Below, one piece after another: positions 8,596 through 18,060 of a stretch of 64,000 bases of DNA. The first letter of the stretch is position 1. Every line of letters starts with the position of its first letter. The stretch lies in assembly GCA_910589595.1 (NCBI GenBank), contig CAJUTM010000010.1, positions 1-64,000 on the forward strand, written 5' to 3'. The stretch is from an uncultured Eubacterium sp. (GTDB lineage: Bacteria; Bacillota; Clostridia; Lachnospirales; Lachnospiraceae). Made by a program: the position numbers and the translations under genes. Below the pieces are notes generated by a model. It was given only the letters and a program-made list of their open reading frames with translations. It was not told the DNA's origin and ran no database searches.

Positions 8596-8821
8596 TCCCC
8601 TCCTGCAGTACTTCTATTTTTTGAGATTTTTTAACCGGAATAGCAAATTTTCCAATCATTTCATCATAACACTGCTCACAGAGCAAAAATTCATGAACTT
8701 CCAAATCCTTTTGGGAAAAGTACCCCCATTCTTTCCGTCCGGTAAATACATCTTCCCGGGGCGACGGACCTAATTGGAGTTTCCTCCCGCAACTGTTACA
8801 GAACCATTCCTTTTCTGCCAA
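8582..8821 (-). CDS. Small zinc-finger-like protein
   Basis: 79 aa with two CxxC pairs (CNSCG near the N-terminus, CEQCYDEM near residue 52), which together could bind one zinc ion. Between them is an aromatic segment (GRKEWGYFSQKDLEVHEF). No membrane segment. The family is not recognised beyond this, but small two-CxxC proteins of this kind are frequent in Lachnospiraceae. It is the last gene of the tsaE-tsaB transcript and its stop lies inside the terminator hairpin. Confidence 0.7.
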   Translation of the reverse strand: MAEKEWFCNSCGRKLQLGPSPREDVFTGRKEWGYFSQKDLEVHEFLLCEQCYDEMIGKFAIPVKKSQKIEVLQEGKSFS

Positions 8822-8905
8822 CCTGTCATCCCCCTTTCAGTAAGATATTACTAATTATAACAAAGGGTTAGAACAAAATCCATAAGCAAAATTTTCCACA
8901 AAAAT

Positions 8906-9613
8906 TCAATTTTTTTCCTCTCTTTCCTGCCGCTCCCTTTCTGCCTGCGAGAGACGAAGATAAATCGGAGCAAAGTCTTTTGCAGGCATGCCTTTCCCTC
9001 GCTGCATGTAAATCTTCCCGAGCGAGGCGATAGACGCCGCTTTCTGATAGCGCACACTATCCGCCGCCCATCCATACGAAACGGTCAGTTCTTCTTCCAG
9101 ACGCTCCCGAAACACAGGAACGCCGTCACCGACAAAAATTGTTTTCCGCGCCGTTTCGTTCACCTGATGAATCACTTCTTCGATTGGCGCTGCCGACGGT
9201 TCCGTTACCGTGGCCGGCAGAGTCTCATTTACTTCGTAAATGGCATAATAAACTTGATTTCTGCGCGCATCCATCATCGCGCAGACAAGAGCGTCCGCTC
9301 CCGTTAAATTATAGGCGAGTCCCTCCAGTGTCGGTACGGCAATCAAAGGAATGGACAACGCCTGTCCTAACCCTTTTGCCGTCGAAGCACCAATCCGCAG
9401 GCCGGTAAAAGAACCGGGCCCGGCAGCTACCGCAATGGCATCCAGTTCTTTCACGGAAAAATCTGCCATTTTCAACATTGCCTCAATCATCGGCAGCAAC
9501 GTCTGTGAGTGCGTTTTTTTATTGTGTATGGTATATTCTCCCACCAGTATGTCTTCGCACAGCAATGCTGCCGACGCCACTAATCCCGAGCTATCAATGC
9601 CAAGAATATTCAT
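8906..9613 (-). CDS. tsaB: tRNA threonylcarbamoyladenosine biosynthesis protein TsaB
   Basis: 235 aa, usual length. TsaB is a catalytically silent ASKHA paralogue of TsaD and acts as the scaffold of the TsaB-TsaD-TsaE complex in t6A synthesis. Signature segments are MNILGIDSSG, AVAAGPGSFTGLRIG and the STAKGLGQAL helix. It starts 13 bases after the tsaE stop. The rimI acetyltransferase gene, often found after tsaB, is absent here; a small zinc-finger gene occupies that place. Confidence 0.95.
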   Translation of the reverse strand: MNILGIDSSGLVASAALLCEDILVGEYTIHNKKTHSQTLLPMIEAMLKMADFSVKELDAIAVAAGPGSFTGLRIGASTAKGLGQALSIPLIAVPTLEGLAYNLTGADALVCAMMDARRNQVYYAIYEVNETLPATVTEPSAAPIEEVIHQVNETARKTIFVGDGVPVFRERLEEELTVSYGWAADSVRYQKAASIASLGKIYMQRGKGMPAKDFAPIYLRLSQAERERQEREEKN

Positions 9614-9626
9614 CCTCTGCCATCTC

Positions 9627-10046
9627 CTATTCTATCGTAATCTGACGATAATCAAATCCCTGTTGCAAATCTTTCTCAATGAGAATCTTTCTGCTGTTCT
9701 CCGGTAAAATTTCCTCAATCAGAGACGCCCACTCAATCAGGCATACACCATCCCCGAAAAAATAGCTTTCATAGCCAAGCTCGTACATCTCCTCTACATC
9801 CGCAATCCGGTAGACGTCAAAATGATACAGCGGAATACGTCCCTGCGGATACTCCTGAATAATCGTAAACGTCGGACTGGTAACCGGCTCGTCGATACCC
9901 AACCCTTTCGCAAAGCCTTTGGCAAACACCGTCTTGCCGACTCCCAATTCTCCCTCCAGAAGAAAGATGTCTCCCGCCTGTGCCTGACTGCCAAGCGAAT
10001 ATGCTGCGTCAAATGTATCTTTCTCACGGAAACTTTGTATTATCAT
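9627..10046 (-). CDS. tsaE: tRNA threonylcarbamoyladenosine biosynthesis ATPase TsaE
   Basis: 139 aa P-loop protein that drives turnover of the TsaB-TsaD complex by ATP hydrolysis. The Walker A motif is EGELGVGKTVFAKG (about residues 32-45), followed by the family hallmark SPTFTIIQEY and the DVYRI segment. The ATG overlaps the stop of the upstream gene by four bases (10043-10046), so the two are translationally coupled. Confidence 0.95.
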   Translation of the reverse strand: MIIQSFREKDTFDAAYSLGSQAQAGDIFLLEGELGVGKTVFAKGFAKGLGIDEPVTSPTFTIIQEYPQGRIPLYHFDVYRIADVEEMYELGYESYFFGDGVCLIEWASLIEEILPENSRKILIEKDLQQGFDYRQITIE

Positions 10047-10519
10047 TTTCGCTTTCTCTCCTTTAGGAATGTCACCAATTCATCGAAGCGACCATCGCAG
10101 GACGCTTCTGTAATAATAGTCGCATGAATCGCCGAAGTGAATACATACACAGCCCCTTTGACATAGACAATCTTACGCACATTGCTCCACGGACAGGCAG
10201 ACGCAGCCTCACCCTGCGTCACACGAATTTGTTCCTCATCAATATGACATATCAACGGCTCCTGCTCTTCCGCCCTTGCAACCTGAGCCTTTCCCTTGCG
10301 TATCAATAAAAACGGCTGAAAAACAAGAAACAAAAAAGCAATAACAACCAACATAATTTTCTGGTTATCCGACCACGCCCCCCAGCGGATAACTAATGCC
10401 GCCAAGGAAGCAAGTCCTAGCAAAATGCCGAGTACACCGGATAATTTTGCATAATTAAACCGGAGCAGAAATTTACTCATGTCCTTTGCACTTACTTTTA
10501 ATTCAAAATCCATTGTCAT
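10043..10519 (-). CDS. YcxB-like membrane protein
   Basis: 158 aa. Two membrane segments (about residues 25-65) are followed by a C-terminal strand-rich domain containing CHIDEEQIRV and CPWSNVRKIVYVKGAVYVF, the pattern of the YcxB-like family, whose function is unknown. AGGAG lies before the ATG at 10519. It is first in a transcript with tsaE and tsaB and overlaps tsaE by an ATGA. Confidence 0.7.
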   Translation of the reverse strand: MTMDFELKVSAKDMSKFLLRFNYAKLSGVLGILLGLASLAALVIRWGAWSDNQKIMLVVIAFLFLVFQPFLLIRKGKAQVARAEEQEPLICHIDEEQIRVTQGEAASACPWSNVRKIVYVKGAVYVFTSAIHATIITEASCDGRFDELVTFLKERKRK

Positions 10520-10560
10520 CGTTTTCTCCTAACTATCCGTACATTTCATTAAATCAAAAC

Positions 10561-10589
10561 TAGTATATCAAAACCCTGTTTCATTGACA
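10561..10589 (-). promoter_or_regulatory. Promoter of the YcxB-tsaE-tsaB transcript
   Basis: On the minus strand this is TTGTCA (10589-10584), a 17-base spacer, then TATACT (10566-10561). Its -35 box overlaps the -35 box of the divergent promoter on the plus strand. Confidence 0.7.
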
Positions 10590-10611
10590 AGTCCAACGTT
10601 TTTTATTATCA
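10583..10611 (+). promoter_or_regulatory. Promoter of the large membrane protein gene
   Basis: TTGACA (10583-10588), a 17-base spacer, then TATCAT (10606-10611). The -35 hexamer shares five bases with that of the divergent promoter, so the two probably compete for RNA polymerase. Confidence 0.65.
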
Positions 10612-10654
10612 TAGACTTACAATATAAATTTGAACAAATACAGGAGGACAAATA

Positions 10655-12817
10655 ATGTTCGGTTCAGTACTCGGAAATCTGGTTGGAATCACCTATTTCC
10701 TCTCTTTTCAGATATTGGGCGTCTGTCTGGCGCTTTACCTTTTTCATAAGGAAAAATTAGGCATAACCGTATTATTCGGCAGTGTATTCGGCTCGTTTGC
10801 TTTTCATTGGCTGCCAACTCTCTATGCCTTTCTATTCAATTTTACAAAAACGGCACACGGAATGGCTCTTCTTACTTTTATAGCTATTGTCTACGCGGCA
10901 TCGCTGTCTGCTAAGAAGCGCACGCTTCTTGCCGGACGAAAGATAGATTTCAATATTAAACGGATGTTTTCGCAAGACCCCATACTCTTTTTACTGCTTC
11001 CGCTTTTTCTCTATACGGTCATTGTGCTGCTGCACAGTACGATTCCGTACATTGATGGCGTCATGCACTCTGGTCAGAGCACATTCGGCGACATGAATAT
11101 GCACCTCGGATTTATAAGCAGCATTGCCAATCAGAAAGTGTTCCCACCGGAATACTCTATTCTGCCGGGGACTCAGCTTGCCTACCCTTTTTTATCGGAC
11201 AGTATTTCATCCAGTGTATATATATTCGGAACATCTTTACGCATGGCCTATCTTCTGCCGATGTTTTTTGCCATGTTGCAGGTTTTCTTCAGCGTATACA
11301 TTCTGGCAAAACGTATTTATCAATCTTACGGTGGTTCCTACCGGGGGAAAAGCATACTTGCCTTTGCCCTCTTTTTCTTCAATGGCGGATTGGGATTTGT
11401 TTACTTCCTCAACGAGGGTTTATTCAGCGAAAATTTCACGCGGATTTTTACTGCCTTTTATGAGACGCCGACCAATTATGTACAATCCAATATCCAGTGG
11501 CACAACATTATCTGCGATATGCTGATTCCGCAGCGCGCTACTTTATTCGGATGGGCGATGTTGTTCCCTATTTTTATTTTACTTCACAAGGCAGTGACGG
11601 AAAGCAGCCGCAAATGTTTTGTTATCGCCGGTTTATTGTCTGCCGGACTGCCGCTTATACATACCCATTCCTTTTTGGCGCTCGGTATCCTCTGCGCCGG
11701 ATTCGTCATCTTGAATCTGATTAATTTCAGCAGCAAACGCACATTGACAAAACGTGTTCCCCTCTCTGCGCGTATTATACTCACAGCCGTCCTGCTGTGT
11801 GGACTAAACTACATCAGCATACGCCAGATGTCGGACACACCGTTGGATGCCGACGTTATTTTCCGAATAGGGCTTGCCATTGCGGCCATCCTGATTTTCT
11901 TATTTGTATTGGCGCTGATATACTTCTTTGATAAGAAAATCGTTACCAATTGGGGAATCTTTCTCTGCCTCGTACTCATACTGGCACTTCCGATTTTGTT
12001 TACCTTTACATTTCAACAGGCTTCCGGCGAAAACTTTGTGCGCGGTTCTTTCAACTGGGCCAATTCGAGTCCGGAATCGATGGATAACTACTTAATCTTC
12101 TATTGCAAGAATTTGGGGATTATGTTTATCCTTACGATTGCTGTTTTCCTCTTCGGAAATAAAAAGCAGATTCAGACGATTTTACCAGCAACTTTTCTCT
12201 GGCTGATTGCAGAATTTGTTCTCTTCCAGCCGAACTCATACGATAATAATAAACTGATGTTAGTTTGCTATTTCTTTTTCTGTGTGGCAGCCGCCGATTT
12301 TGTCTGGGATACCATCCCGCAATTTGTCCATCGCATCCTGCCGCGTATACAAAAAAAGCTGACCCGCGGAGTTGTTGTCAGTATCGTCGCTTTTGTCGGC
12401 GTCCTTGCCGCCGTTCTCACAATGGGGCGGGAGGCTGTCGCTGATTTCGAGTTGTATGGAAGTCCATATATTAAACTCGCCCAGTGGGCAGAGGAAAATA
12501 CGAGACCCGATGATATATTTTTAACGGATAACAATCACAATAATACGATTGCCGCGCTGTCCGGACGCAATATCGTATGCGGCACCGGAACTTTCCTTTA
12601 TTTCCATGGGCTCAACTACCAGAAGCAGGAGGCAGATTTACGCAGAATGTATGAAGAACCAGCAAGCCGGAATGACCTGCTGGCAGAATACGATGTTTCC
12701 TATATTGTAATCGGTCCTTACGAGTTAAGCAACTATCAGATACAAGGCATACAGCAGATGGCAGACGAATACGAACTCGTATACAACGAAGACGGAATCC
12801 TTGTTTTTTCCGTATAA
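10655..12817 (+). CDS. Large polytopic membrane protein, GT-C glycosyltransferase-like
   Basis: 720 aa with about 13 hydrophobic segments and a C-terminal soluble part (about residues 600-720, WAEENTRPDDIFLTDNNHNN... to the end). This layout, with a large loop after the first membrane segments and a C-terminal periplasmic-side domain, recalls GT-C glycosyltransferases that use polyprenyl-linked sugars, but I see no diagnostic motif. AGGAGG lies before the ATG. It is alone on its strand between divergent and convergent neighbours. A transfer role in cell-surface glycan synthesis is inference only. Confidence 0.75.
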   Translation: MFGSVLGNLVGITYFLSFQILGVCLALYLFHKEKLGITVLFGSVFGSFAFHWLPTLYAFLFNFTKTAHGMALLTFIAIVYAASLSAKKRTLLAGRKIDFNIKRMFSQDPILFLLLPLFLYTVIVLLHSTIPYIDGVMHSGQSTFGDMNMHLGFISSIANQKVFPPEYSILPGTQLAYPFLSDSISSSVYIFGTSLRMAYLLPMFFAMLQVFFSVYILAKRIYQSYGGSYRGKSILAFALFFFNGGLGFVYFLNEGLFSENFTRIFTAFYETPTNYVQSNIQWHNIICDMLIPQRATLFGWAMLFPIFILLHKAVTESSRKCFVIAGLLSAGLPLIHTHSFLALGILCAGFVILNLINFSSKRTLTKRVPLSARIILTAVLLCGLNYISIRQMSDTPLDADVIFRIGLAIAAILIFLFVLALIYFFDKKIVTNWGIFLCLVLILALPILFTFTFQQASGENFVRGSFNWANSSPESMDNYLIFYCKNLGIMFILTIAVFLFGNKKQIQTILPATFLWLIAEFVLFQPNSYDNNKLMLVCYFFFCVAAADFVWDTIPQFVHRILPRIQKKLTRGVVVSIVAFVGVLAAVLTMGREAVADFELYGSPYIKLAQWAEENTRPDDIFLTDNNHNNTIAALSGRNIVCGTGTFLYFHGLNYQKQEADLRRMYEEPASRNDLLAEYDVSYIVIGPYELSNYQIQGIQQMADEYELVYNEDGILVFSV

Positions 12818-12820
12818 GTC

Positions 12821-13960
12821 CTATTTCTGCGGCCGGTATCTGACAATACCATATTCCCACAACGTTTCATCAAAATTAGAATCGTCTTCAGACGGACGGC
12901 GTAACAGGACATACAGTTCTTCACCCGCTCCGATTAGCACATCATAAATATCTGCATCTGCCAGAGTGTCAAAGTTATTTGCTCCACTCAATAATATGGC
13001 AGATGCTTTTTTTCCCGAATCGTTAATAAGATACAAACCTGACTGATTGAATGCGTACGTCTGCCATGTTGTCGTATCTGTATCAAAATACCACTCGTAT
13101 TTTCTGTCCTCTTCCGGTATTTCTTTTCCAAAGTATGAGGAGACTGCCAGCGTATCCGAATCCAATATGCCGAACAACTTATGGGAAGAAGAATAATATA
13201 TCATCTGCGTCTCCCCGTAAGCGACTTTTTTACCAAAGGCACTGTCTGCTATCGTCGGGCAGAAATTCGTCTGCGTTCCGGTGATGCTGTCGAACCACAT
13301 CGCACTGGCCCCCGAAAATACAAGAAAAGCCGTTCCGTCTTCTCTAACATGAAAGGATGTAACATCATGCTCTTTTGCATAATCGACCTCTGTTCCCTCG
13401 TCATTAGTTATCTTCGTCTGTAATTTTACTTCGCTGAATCTGTTGTTTGCCTCGTCGACAGACAAAAGGAAATATTCACAAAATCTATCTTCTTCCTGCG
13501 GCTGTCCCATAATTCTGCCAGCATCCTGCTCCCCATCACTTCTCCGGAGCAATACATATAAATTGCCATCGTCCCCACGCCGGATATAAGGAAAGTCCAA
13601 AATATACTGCGTCTCTTCCCGCAAACGCTTCAATAACTGCTCTTTGCAAATCTCTTTCGTCTGCCAGTTTCCATCACCGTTAAGAGTATATTCCATAATA
13701 GCCGCACACTCTTCCCCATCATCGTCCGTTTCCATCAACATCTGATATAGCGCCGGCTCTCCCTGCTGGTTTACCTGTAAATCAGTAGTCAATAATTCCC
13801 CCTCATCCGGAATACACTCCTCCGGCACTTGTACCATTTCTTCCTCCTCATAAGTTTTCCCCTGTGCGGGAGTCGCCGTTGCCTCATCGGCCTCTTTTTC
13901 CCCACCACACCCTGTCAGTGCAAGAGCCAGCACACACATATATATTAGAAACCGTTTCAT
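12821..13960 (-). CDS. Hypothetical lipoprotein
   Basis: 379 aa. A signal peptide with lipobox (LALTGC, Cys at about residue 18) is followed by a Glu/Ala/Thr-rich linker. The rest is hydrophilic with repeating DGNLYVLLRR/EELYVLLRR-type strands that suggest a beta-propeller-like fold. It is probably anchored to the outer face of the membrane. The ribosome site is part of the recurrent GAATGGAGG motif. It ends three bases from the end of the convergent membrane protein gene. Function unknown. Confidence 0.75.
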   Translation of the reverse strand: MKRFLIYMCVLALALTGCGGEKEADEATATPAQGKTYEEEEMVQVPEECIPDEGELLTTDLQVNQQGEPALYQMLMETDDDGEECAAIMEYTLNGDGNWQTKEICKEQLLKRLREETQYILDFPYIRRGDDGNLYVLLRRSDGEQDAGRIMGQPQEEDRFCEYFLLSVDEANNRFSEVKLQTKITNDEGTEVDYAKEHDVTSFHVREDGTAFLVFSGASAMWFDSITGTQTNFCPTIADSAFGKKVAYGETQMIYYSSSHKLFGILDSDTLAVSSYFGKEIPEEDRKYEWYFDTDTTTWQTYAFNQSGLYLINDSGKKASAILLSGANNFDTLADADIYDVLIGAGEELYVLLRRPSEDDSNFDETLWEYGIVRYRPQK

Positions 13961-13980
13961 TTCTATCCTCCATTCTGACT

Positions 13981-16122
13981 TTACAATATCATGGATAACT
14001 GTATTCTCTGCTTTTGCAAATCTACACTGAGTACTTTAACCTCAACGACATCTCCGACGCTCACTACATCAAGCGGATGTTTGACAAACTTTTTATCCGT
14101 CAGCTTGGAAATATGTACCAGCCCGTCCTGATGGACGCCGATATCGACAAAGGCGCCAAAATCAATGACATTGCGCACCGTGCCTTTGAGTATCATTCCT
14201 TCCGTCAAATCTTTCATTTCCAAAACATCACTGCGGAGTATTGGTTTTGGCATCTCGTCACGCGGGTCGCGCCCCGGTTTTTCCAGCTCTTTTATAATAT
14301 CCGATAACGTTATTTCTCCAATCCCCAGTTCTTCCGCCATTTTCCCTCTGTCCTTTAGCACAAGCGATAATCCGGTCAATCCGCTGCGAATATCTTCCGG
14401 CTCATATCCGAGCTTCTTCAACAGCTTTGCCGCCGCTTCATAAGATTCCGGATGCACGCTTGTCGCATCGAGCGGGTTCTTCCCATCGGCAATCCGCATA
14501 AAACCGGCGCACTGTTCGTACGCTTTCGGGCCCAGTTTTGCCACTTTCAGCAATTCCCTGCGGCTTGTAAAACGGCCGTGTTCCTCCCGATAGGCTACGA
14601 TATTTTTGGCAATCGCCTTGGAAATACCCGACACATATCCGAGCAGAGAGGCCGAAGCCGTATTCAAATCAACACCGACATTATTCACACAGTCTTCTAC
14701 GACATTACCTAACGCCTCGTCCAGTTTCTTTTGATTCATATCATGCTGATATTGTCCCACGCCAATACTCTTTGGCTCAATCTTCACCAGTTCCGCTAAC
14801 GGGTCCTGTAGACGCCTTGCGATGGAAACTGCACTTCGCTGCCCCACATCAAAATTCGGAAACTCCTCTGTCGCCAGTTTGCTTGCCGAATAAACAGAAG
14901 CCCCCGCTTCATTTACAATAATATACTGTATCGGTTTGTTTATCTCCTTTAACATATCGACAATAACGAGCTCCGACTCGCGCGAGGCGGTCCCGTTTCC
15001 AACCGAAATAAGGCTGATATTATATTTGTCGATAAGCCCCTTGACAATTTGTTTCGTCTGTGCCACTTTATTTTGCGGCTGCGTCGGATAGACAACAATC
15101 GTGTCTAACACTTTTCCGGTCTCATCGACAACGGCAAGTTTACATCCGGTACGAAATGCCGGGTCCCAGCCAAGCACTACTTTTCCAGCAATCGGCGGCT
15201 GCATCAGAAGCTGCTCCAGATTTTTCCCAAATACATGAATGGCTCCATCCTCAGCGCGTTCTGTCAGTTCGTTGCGTATTTCTCTTTCAATCGCCGGCGC
15301 AATCAGTCTCTTGTAGCTGTCTTCTATCGTATCGACAAGACATTCTTCCGTATGGGGATTTTCCCTCGTCACTACTTTTTTCTTCAGATAGCGGAGAATC
15401 TCTTCTTCCGGCGCCTCTATCTTCACACTGAGAATCTTTTCTTTCTCCCCCCGGTTTATCGCTAGTACCTGATAGCCGGAAAGTTTGGAAACGGCGCTCT
15501 CAAAATCATAATAATTTTCATATACGCTCTTTTCTTCCGGATTCTTTGCCGTCGAGAAGAGAACCCCTTTCTGCATGGTTGTCCTGCGAATCGCAATACG
15601 GTAATCCGCTTCGTCGGCAATCGTCTCCGCCAATATATCCATGGCCCCCTGAATAGCTTCTGCCGTGGAAGCAACTCCCTTTTCCTCATCCACATAGGCT
15701 TCTGCTTCCTCTGCCAACGGCGTTTCCGTCATCTGCAATAAAATCAGGTTAGCAAGTCCCTCCAGTCCTTTCTCTTTGGCAATCGTTGCCCGTGTGCGCC
15801 GCTTTGGACGATACGGACGGTACAAATCCTCCAAAAGCACCTGTGTTTCAGCGGCCAGTATCTGTGCCTTTAACTCTTCCGTCAGCTTTCCCTGCTCCTC
15901 AATACCGGCAAGAACTGTCTCCTTGCGCTCTTCCAGATTGCGGAGATAAGTAAGTCTCTCATCCAGTTTACGCAGTTGCTCATCATCCAACGTACCGTGC
16001 TGCTCCTTTCGGTAACGTGCGATAAACGGAATGGTACAGCCCTCATCAATAAGCTGAACAACAGCCTCCACCTGCCAAACTTTAATATTTAATTCCTCTG
16101 CTATCTTTTTATTAATATCCAC
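13981..16122 (-). CDS. tex: Tex-family RNA-binding protein
   Basis: 713 aa, typical for Tex/YhgF. Tex is a cytoplasmic nucleic-acid-binding protein tied to transcription and, in some bacteria, to toxin gene expression. Domain order: N-terminal helical region (IPFIARYRKEQHGTLDDEQLR), YqgF/RNase H-like domain (VLGWDPAFRTGCKLAVVDETG), two HhH segments (LNTASASLLGYVSGIS, LLKVAKLGPKAYEQCAGF), and a C-terminal S1 domain (GMILKGTVRNVIDFGAFVDIG). The first codon is GTG with AAAGGGGA upstream. It is followed by the lipoprotein gene with a 20-base gap. Confidence 0.95.
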   Translation of the reverse strand: MDINKKIAEELNIKVWQVEAVVQLIDEGCTIPFIARYRKEQHGTLDDEQLRKLDERLTYLRNLEERKETVLAGIEEQGKLTEELKAQILAAETQVLLEDLYRPYRPKRRTRATIAKEKGLEGLANLILLQMTETPLAEEAEAYVDEEKGVASTAEAIQGAMDILAETIADEADYRIAIRRTTMQKGVLFSTAKNPEEKSVYENYYDFESAVSKLSGYQVLAINRGEKEKILSVKIEAPEEEILRYLKKKVVTRENPHTEECLVDTIEDSYKRLIAPAIEREIRNELTERAEDGAIHVFGKNLEQLLMQPPIAGKVVLGWDPAFRTGCKLAVVDETGKVLDTIVVYPTQPQNKVAQTKQIVKGLIDKYNISLISVGNGTASRESELVIVDMLKEINKPIQYIIVNEAGASVYSASKLATEEFPNFDVGQRSAVSIARRLQDPLAELVKIEPKSIGVGQYQHDMNQKKLDEALGNVVEDCVNNVGVDLNTASASLLGYVSGISKAIAKNIVAYREEHGRFTSRRELLKVAKLGPKAYEQCAGFMRIADGKNPLDATSVHPESYEAAAKLLKKLGYEPEDIRSGLTGLSLVLKDRGKMAEELGIGEITLSDIIKELEKPGRDPRDEMPKPILRSDVLEMKDLTEGMILKGTVRNVIDFGAFVDIGVHQDGLVHISKLTDKKFVKHPLDVVSVGDVVEVKVLSVDLQKQRIQLSMIL

Positions 16123-16159
16123 ACTAATCCCCTTTTCTCACTTTTGATTTTCTAATGAC

Positions 16160-17881
16160 TCAATCCTCTTTTTCCAATTCTTTCAAATAAGACTCCACCT
16201 CACCCCTAATCGCCACAAACACCTGTATCAATTCGGGGTCAAAGTGAGTTCCCGCATCCTCCTGCAGAATACGGTAAGCTTCTTCAATACTCATGGCGTC
16301 TTTATAAACCCGTTTTGAAATCAGGGCGTCAAACACATCTGCGACCGCCATAATTCTGGCGCAGAGTGGAATTTCATCTCCGGCCAGACCATCCGGATAT
16401 CCGCTTCCATCCCATTTCTCATGGTGATAATGTGCGATATCCGAAGACATGCGAATCAAATCCCGATTCGTACTGTCGCCCAAAACATCTTTCATAATAT
16501 CTCCGCCAAGCTCCGAATGCGTCTGCATGACGGCAAATTCTTCCGGCGTCAGTCTCCCCGGTTTGTTGAGAATCATATCCGATATCATAATCTTCCCGAC
16601 ATCATGCAGCGGCGCGGCATTACAAATGTGCGTCATATAATCAAAGTCAATCTCATCCGTATGCATCCGGTGGTCGTACATATATTTTACAATCATTGCC
16701 ACATACCGTTTTGTATTTCTGACGTGTTGGCCGGTATCGGTGTCCCGCCCCTCAATCAAGGTCGCCATTCCGTCAATTACGTTTTCCTGCATTTGTACCA
16801 GTTGTTCGGATTGTTCCCGAATTTCCTTTGTCTGCTCTTTCACCCTGTCCTCTAGCGTCAACTGCGTTTCCTCTAGCCGGCCCGCATAATGTATGGCCCG
16901 CAGACGATTCCGATAGCTGTTCGTACAAAAGTAAGCGACAACTATAAAAATAAGGAGCGAAACAATTATATTACGAAACAGATTATTTTCAATTTTCTCA
17001 TAGAGGTCGGCATAATTTACGATTAGGATTACATTCCATTTTTTCTGAACTTTACGGGAAAAAACAACGCACTCCTCCCCGTCTACCTCCATCTCAAAAA
17101 AGCTTTTATCGTCAGACTTATTACGATATACCTGCTGTATCAGTTTCTGCATATCGCTGCCTTCCTGCTCTTTATCTTTTAAATAATTTTTCCCCTTTTC
17201 CCATTCGTCATGGTGCGCCACTACCATCCCCTGGTCATCGACAACAAAACCATAGCCATTTCCATTTAAGCGGATACTCTCGGCGATTGTCTGTACTTCG
17301 TCCATCGATATGTCAAAGGAAATCACACTATCCCCATCATATAAAACTTTCGCTACCGAAAATAGAATGGTGTTCGTCTTCGTATCCAGATAGGGGGAAA
17401 CCATCACAAGGTCGCCATTTCCCTGCTGGGCCTGTGTATACCACGGCCGTTCTTTCGGTTTATAATCATCCGGAGGAACCCAGCCGCTCCCGTCTATGTA
17501 CTGTCCGTTAAACCAGCCGTATATGCCGGTAAAATCAGAAGAAATATTCTTCTGATAATCATTGGACTGCTGCTTTAGAAAGGCCTCCAGCTCCTCTGCC
17601 GTCGCCCCCTGTTTCATCAAATAACTCACAGTCATTTCCGTCACCTGCGTAACGTCTGTTCCCTTTAAGAGAAAATTATTCATCTGGGCTGCTTCTCTGC
17701 CAACAGCATTTTCTCCTAATGTTCTGGCGTCCTGTCTCGTAAGCTGATAAAATGAGCCGAATGTATACCCGACAATTATCGTTAATGCCAGCAGCGTTAT
17801 AGCCAATGTCATAATATACTGACGCCTGTAATTCCTGCTTTTCTTTTCTTTTTCCTCTTCCTCTTCCTTTTTCCACTTCAT
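16160..17881 (-). CDS. Membrane Cache-sensor HD-GYP phosphodiesterase
   Basis: 573 aa. A basic/acidic N-terminal tail precedes membrane segment 1 (about residues 22-45). An extracellular Cache-type sensor follows (about 50-300, with WYTQAQQGNGDLVMVSPYLD, as in dCache domains), then membrane segment 2 (about 305-325), a coiled coil, and an HD-GYP domain. Catalytic motifs are intact: HVRNTKRY, HDVGK, HxxxxGG (HSELGGDIM), HHEKWDGSGYPDGL. It should hydrolyse cyclic-di-GMP in response to an outside ligand, probably a small molecule such as an amino acid. The ATG at 17881 has GAGGAGG upstream; the longer frame to 17971 lacks a site. A GGDEF protein (49.4 kb) and a PilZ protein (62.1 kb) are also in the window. 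Confidence 0.9.
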   Translation of the reverse strand: MKWKKEEEEEKEKKSRNYRRQYIMTLAITLLALTIIVGYTFGSFYQLTRQDARTLGENAVGREAAQMNNFLLKGTDVTQVTEMTVSYLMKQGATAEELEAFLKQQSNDYQKNISSDFTGIYGWFNGQYIDGSGWVPPDDYKPKERPWYTQAQQGNGDLVMVSPYLDTKTNTILFSVAKVLYDGDSVISFDISMDEVQTIAESIRLNGNGYGFVVDDQGMVVAHHDEWEKGKNYLKDKEQEGSDMQKLIQQVYRNKSDDKSFFEMEVDGEECVVFSRKVQKKWNVILIVNYADLYEKIENNLFRNIIVSLLIFIVVAYFCTNSYRNRLRAIHYAGRLEETQLTLEDRVKEQTKEIREQSEQLVQMQENVIDGMATLIEGRDTDTGQHVRNTKRYVAMIVKYMYDHRMHTDEIDFDYMTHICNAAPLHDVGKIMISDMILNKPGRLTPEEFAVMQTHSELGGDIMKDVLGDSTNRDLIRMSSDIAHYHHEKWDGSGYPDGLAGDEIPLCARIMAVADVFDALISKRVYKDAMSIEEAYRILQEDAGTHFDPELIQVFVAIRGEVESYLKELEKED

Positions 17882-18009
17882 TGCGACCTCCTCAAAATAA
17901 ACATGCGAGTTCCCTTTCTCTTGTGTACACGCTACTTTGAGTATAACATATTCCCGCCCGAAAGAAAACATTTCCTTGTAAAATAGTTCCTTTAAAATGC
18001 AATGTTTTC

Positions 18010-18038
18010 TTTACACATATACTACAATTCTCTATAAT
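18010..18038 (+). promoter_or_regulatory. Promoter of the GH3 gene
   Basis: TTTACA (18010-18015), a 17-base spacer, then TATAAT (18033-18038). The in-frame ATG at 18037 overlaps this -10 box, which supports the GTG at 18061 as the true start. Confidence 0.75.
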
Positions 18039-18060
18039 GTTGTTGAGAGGGGGTATTGAT

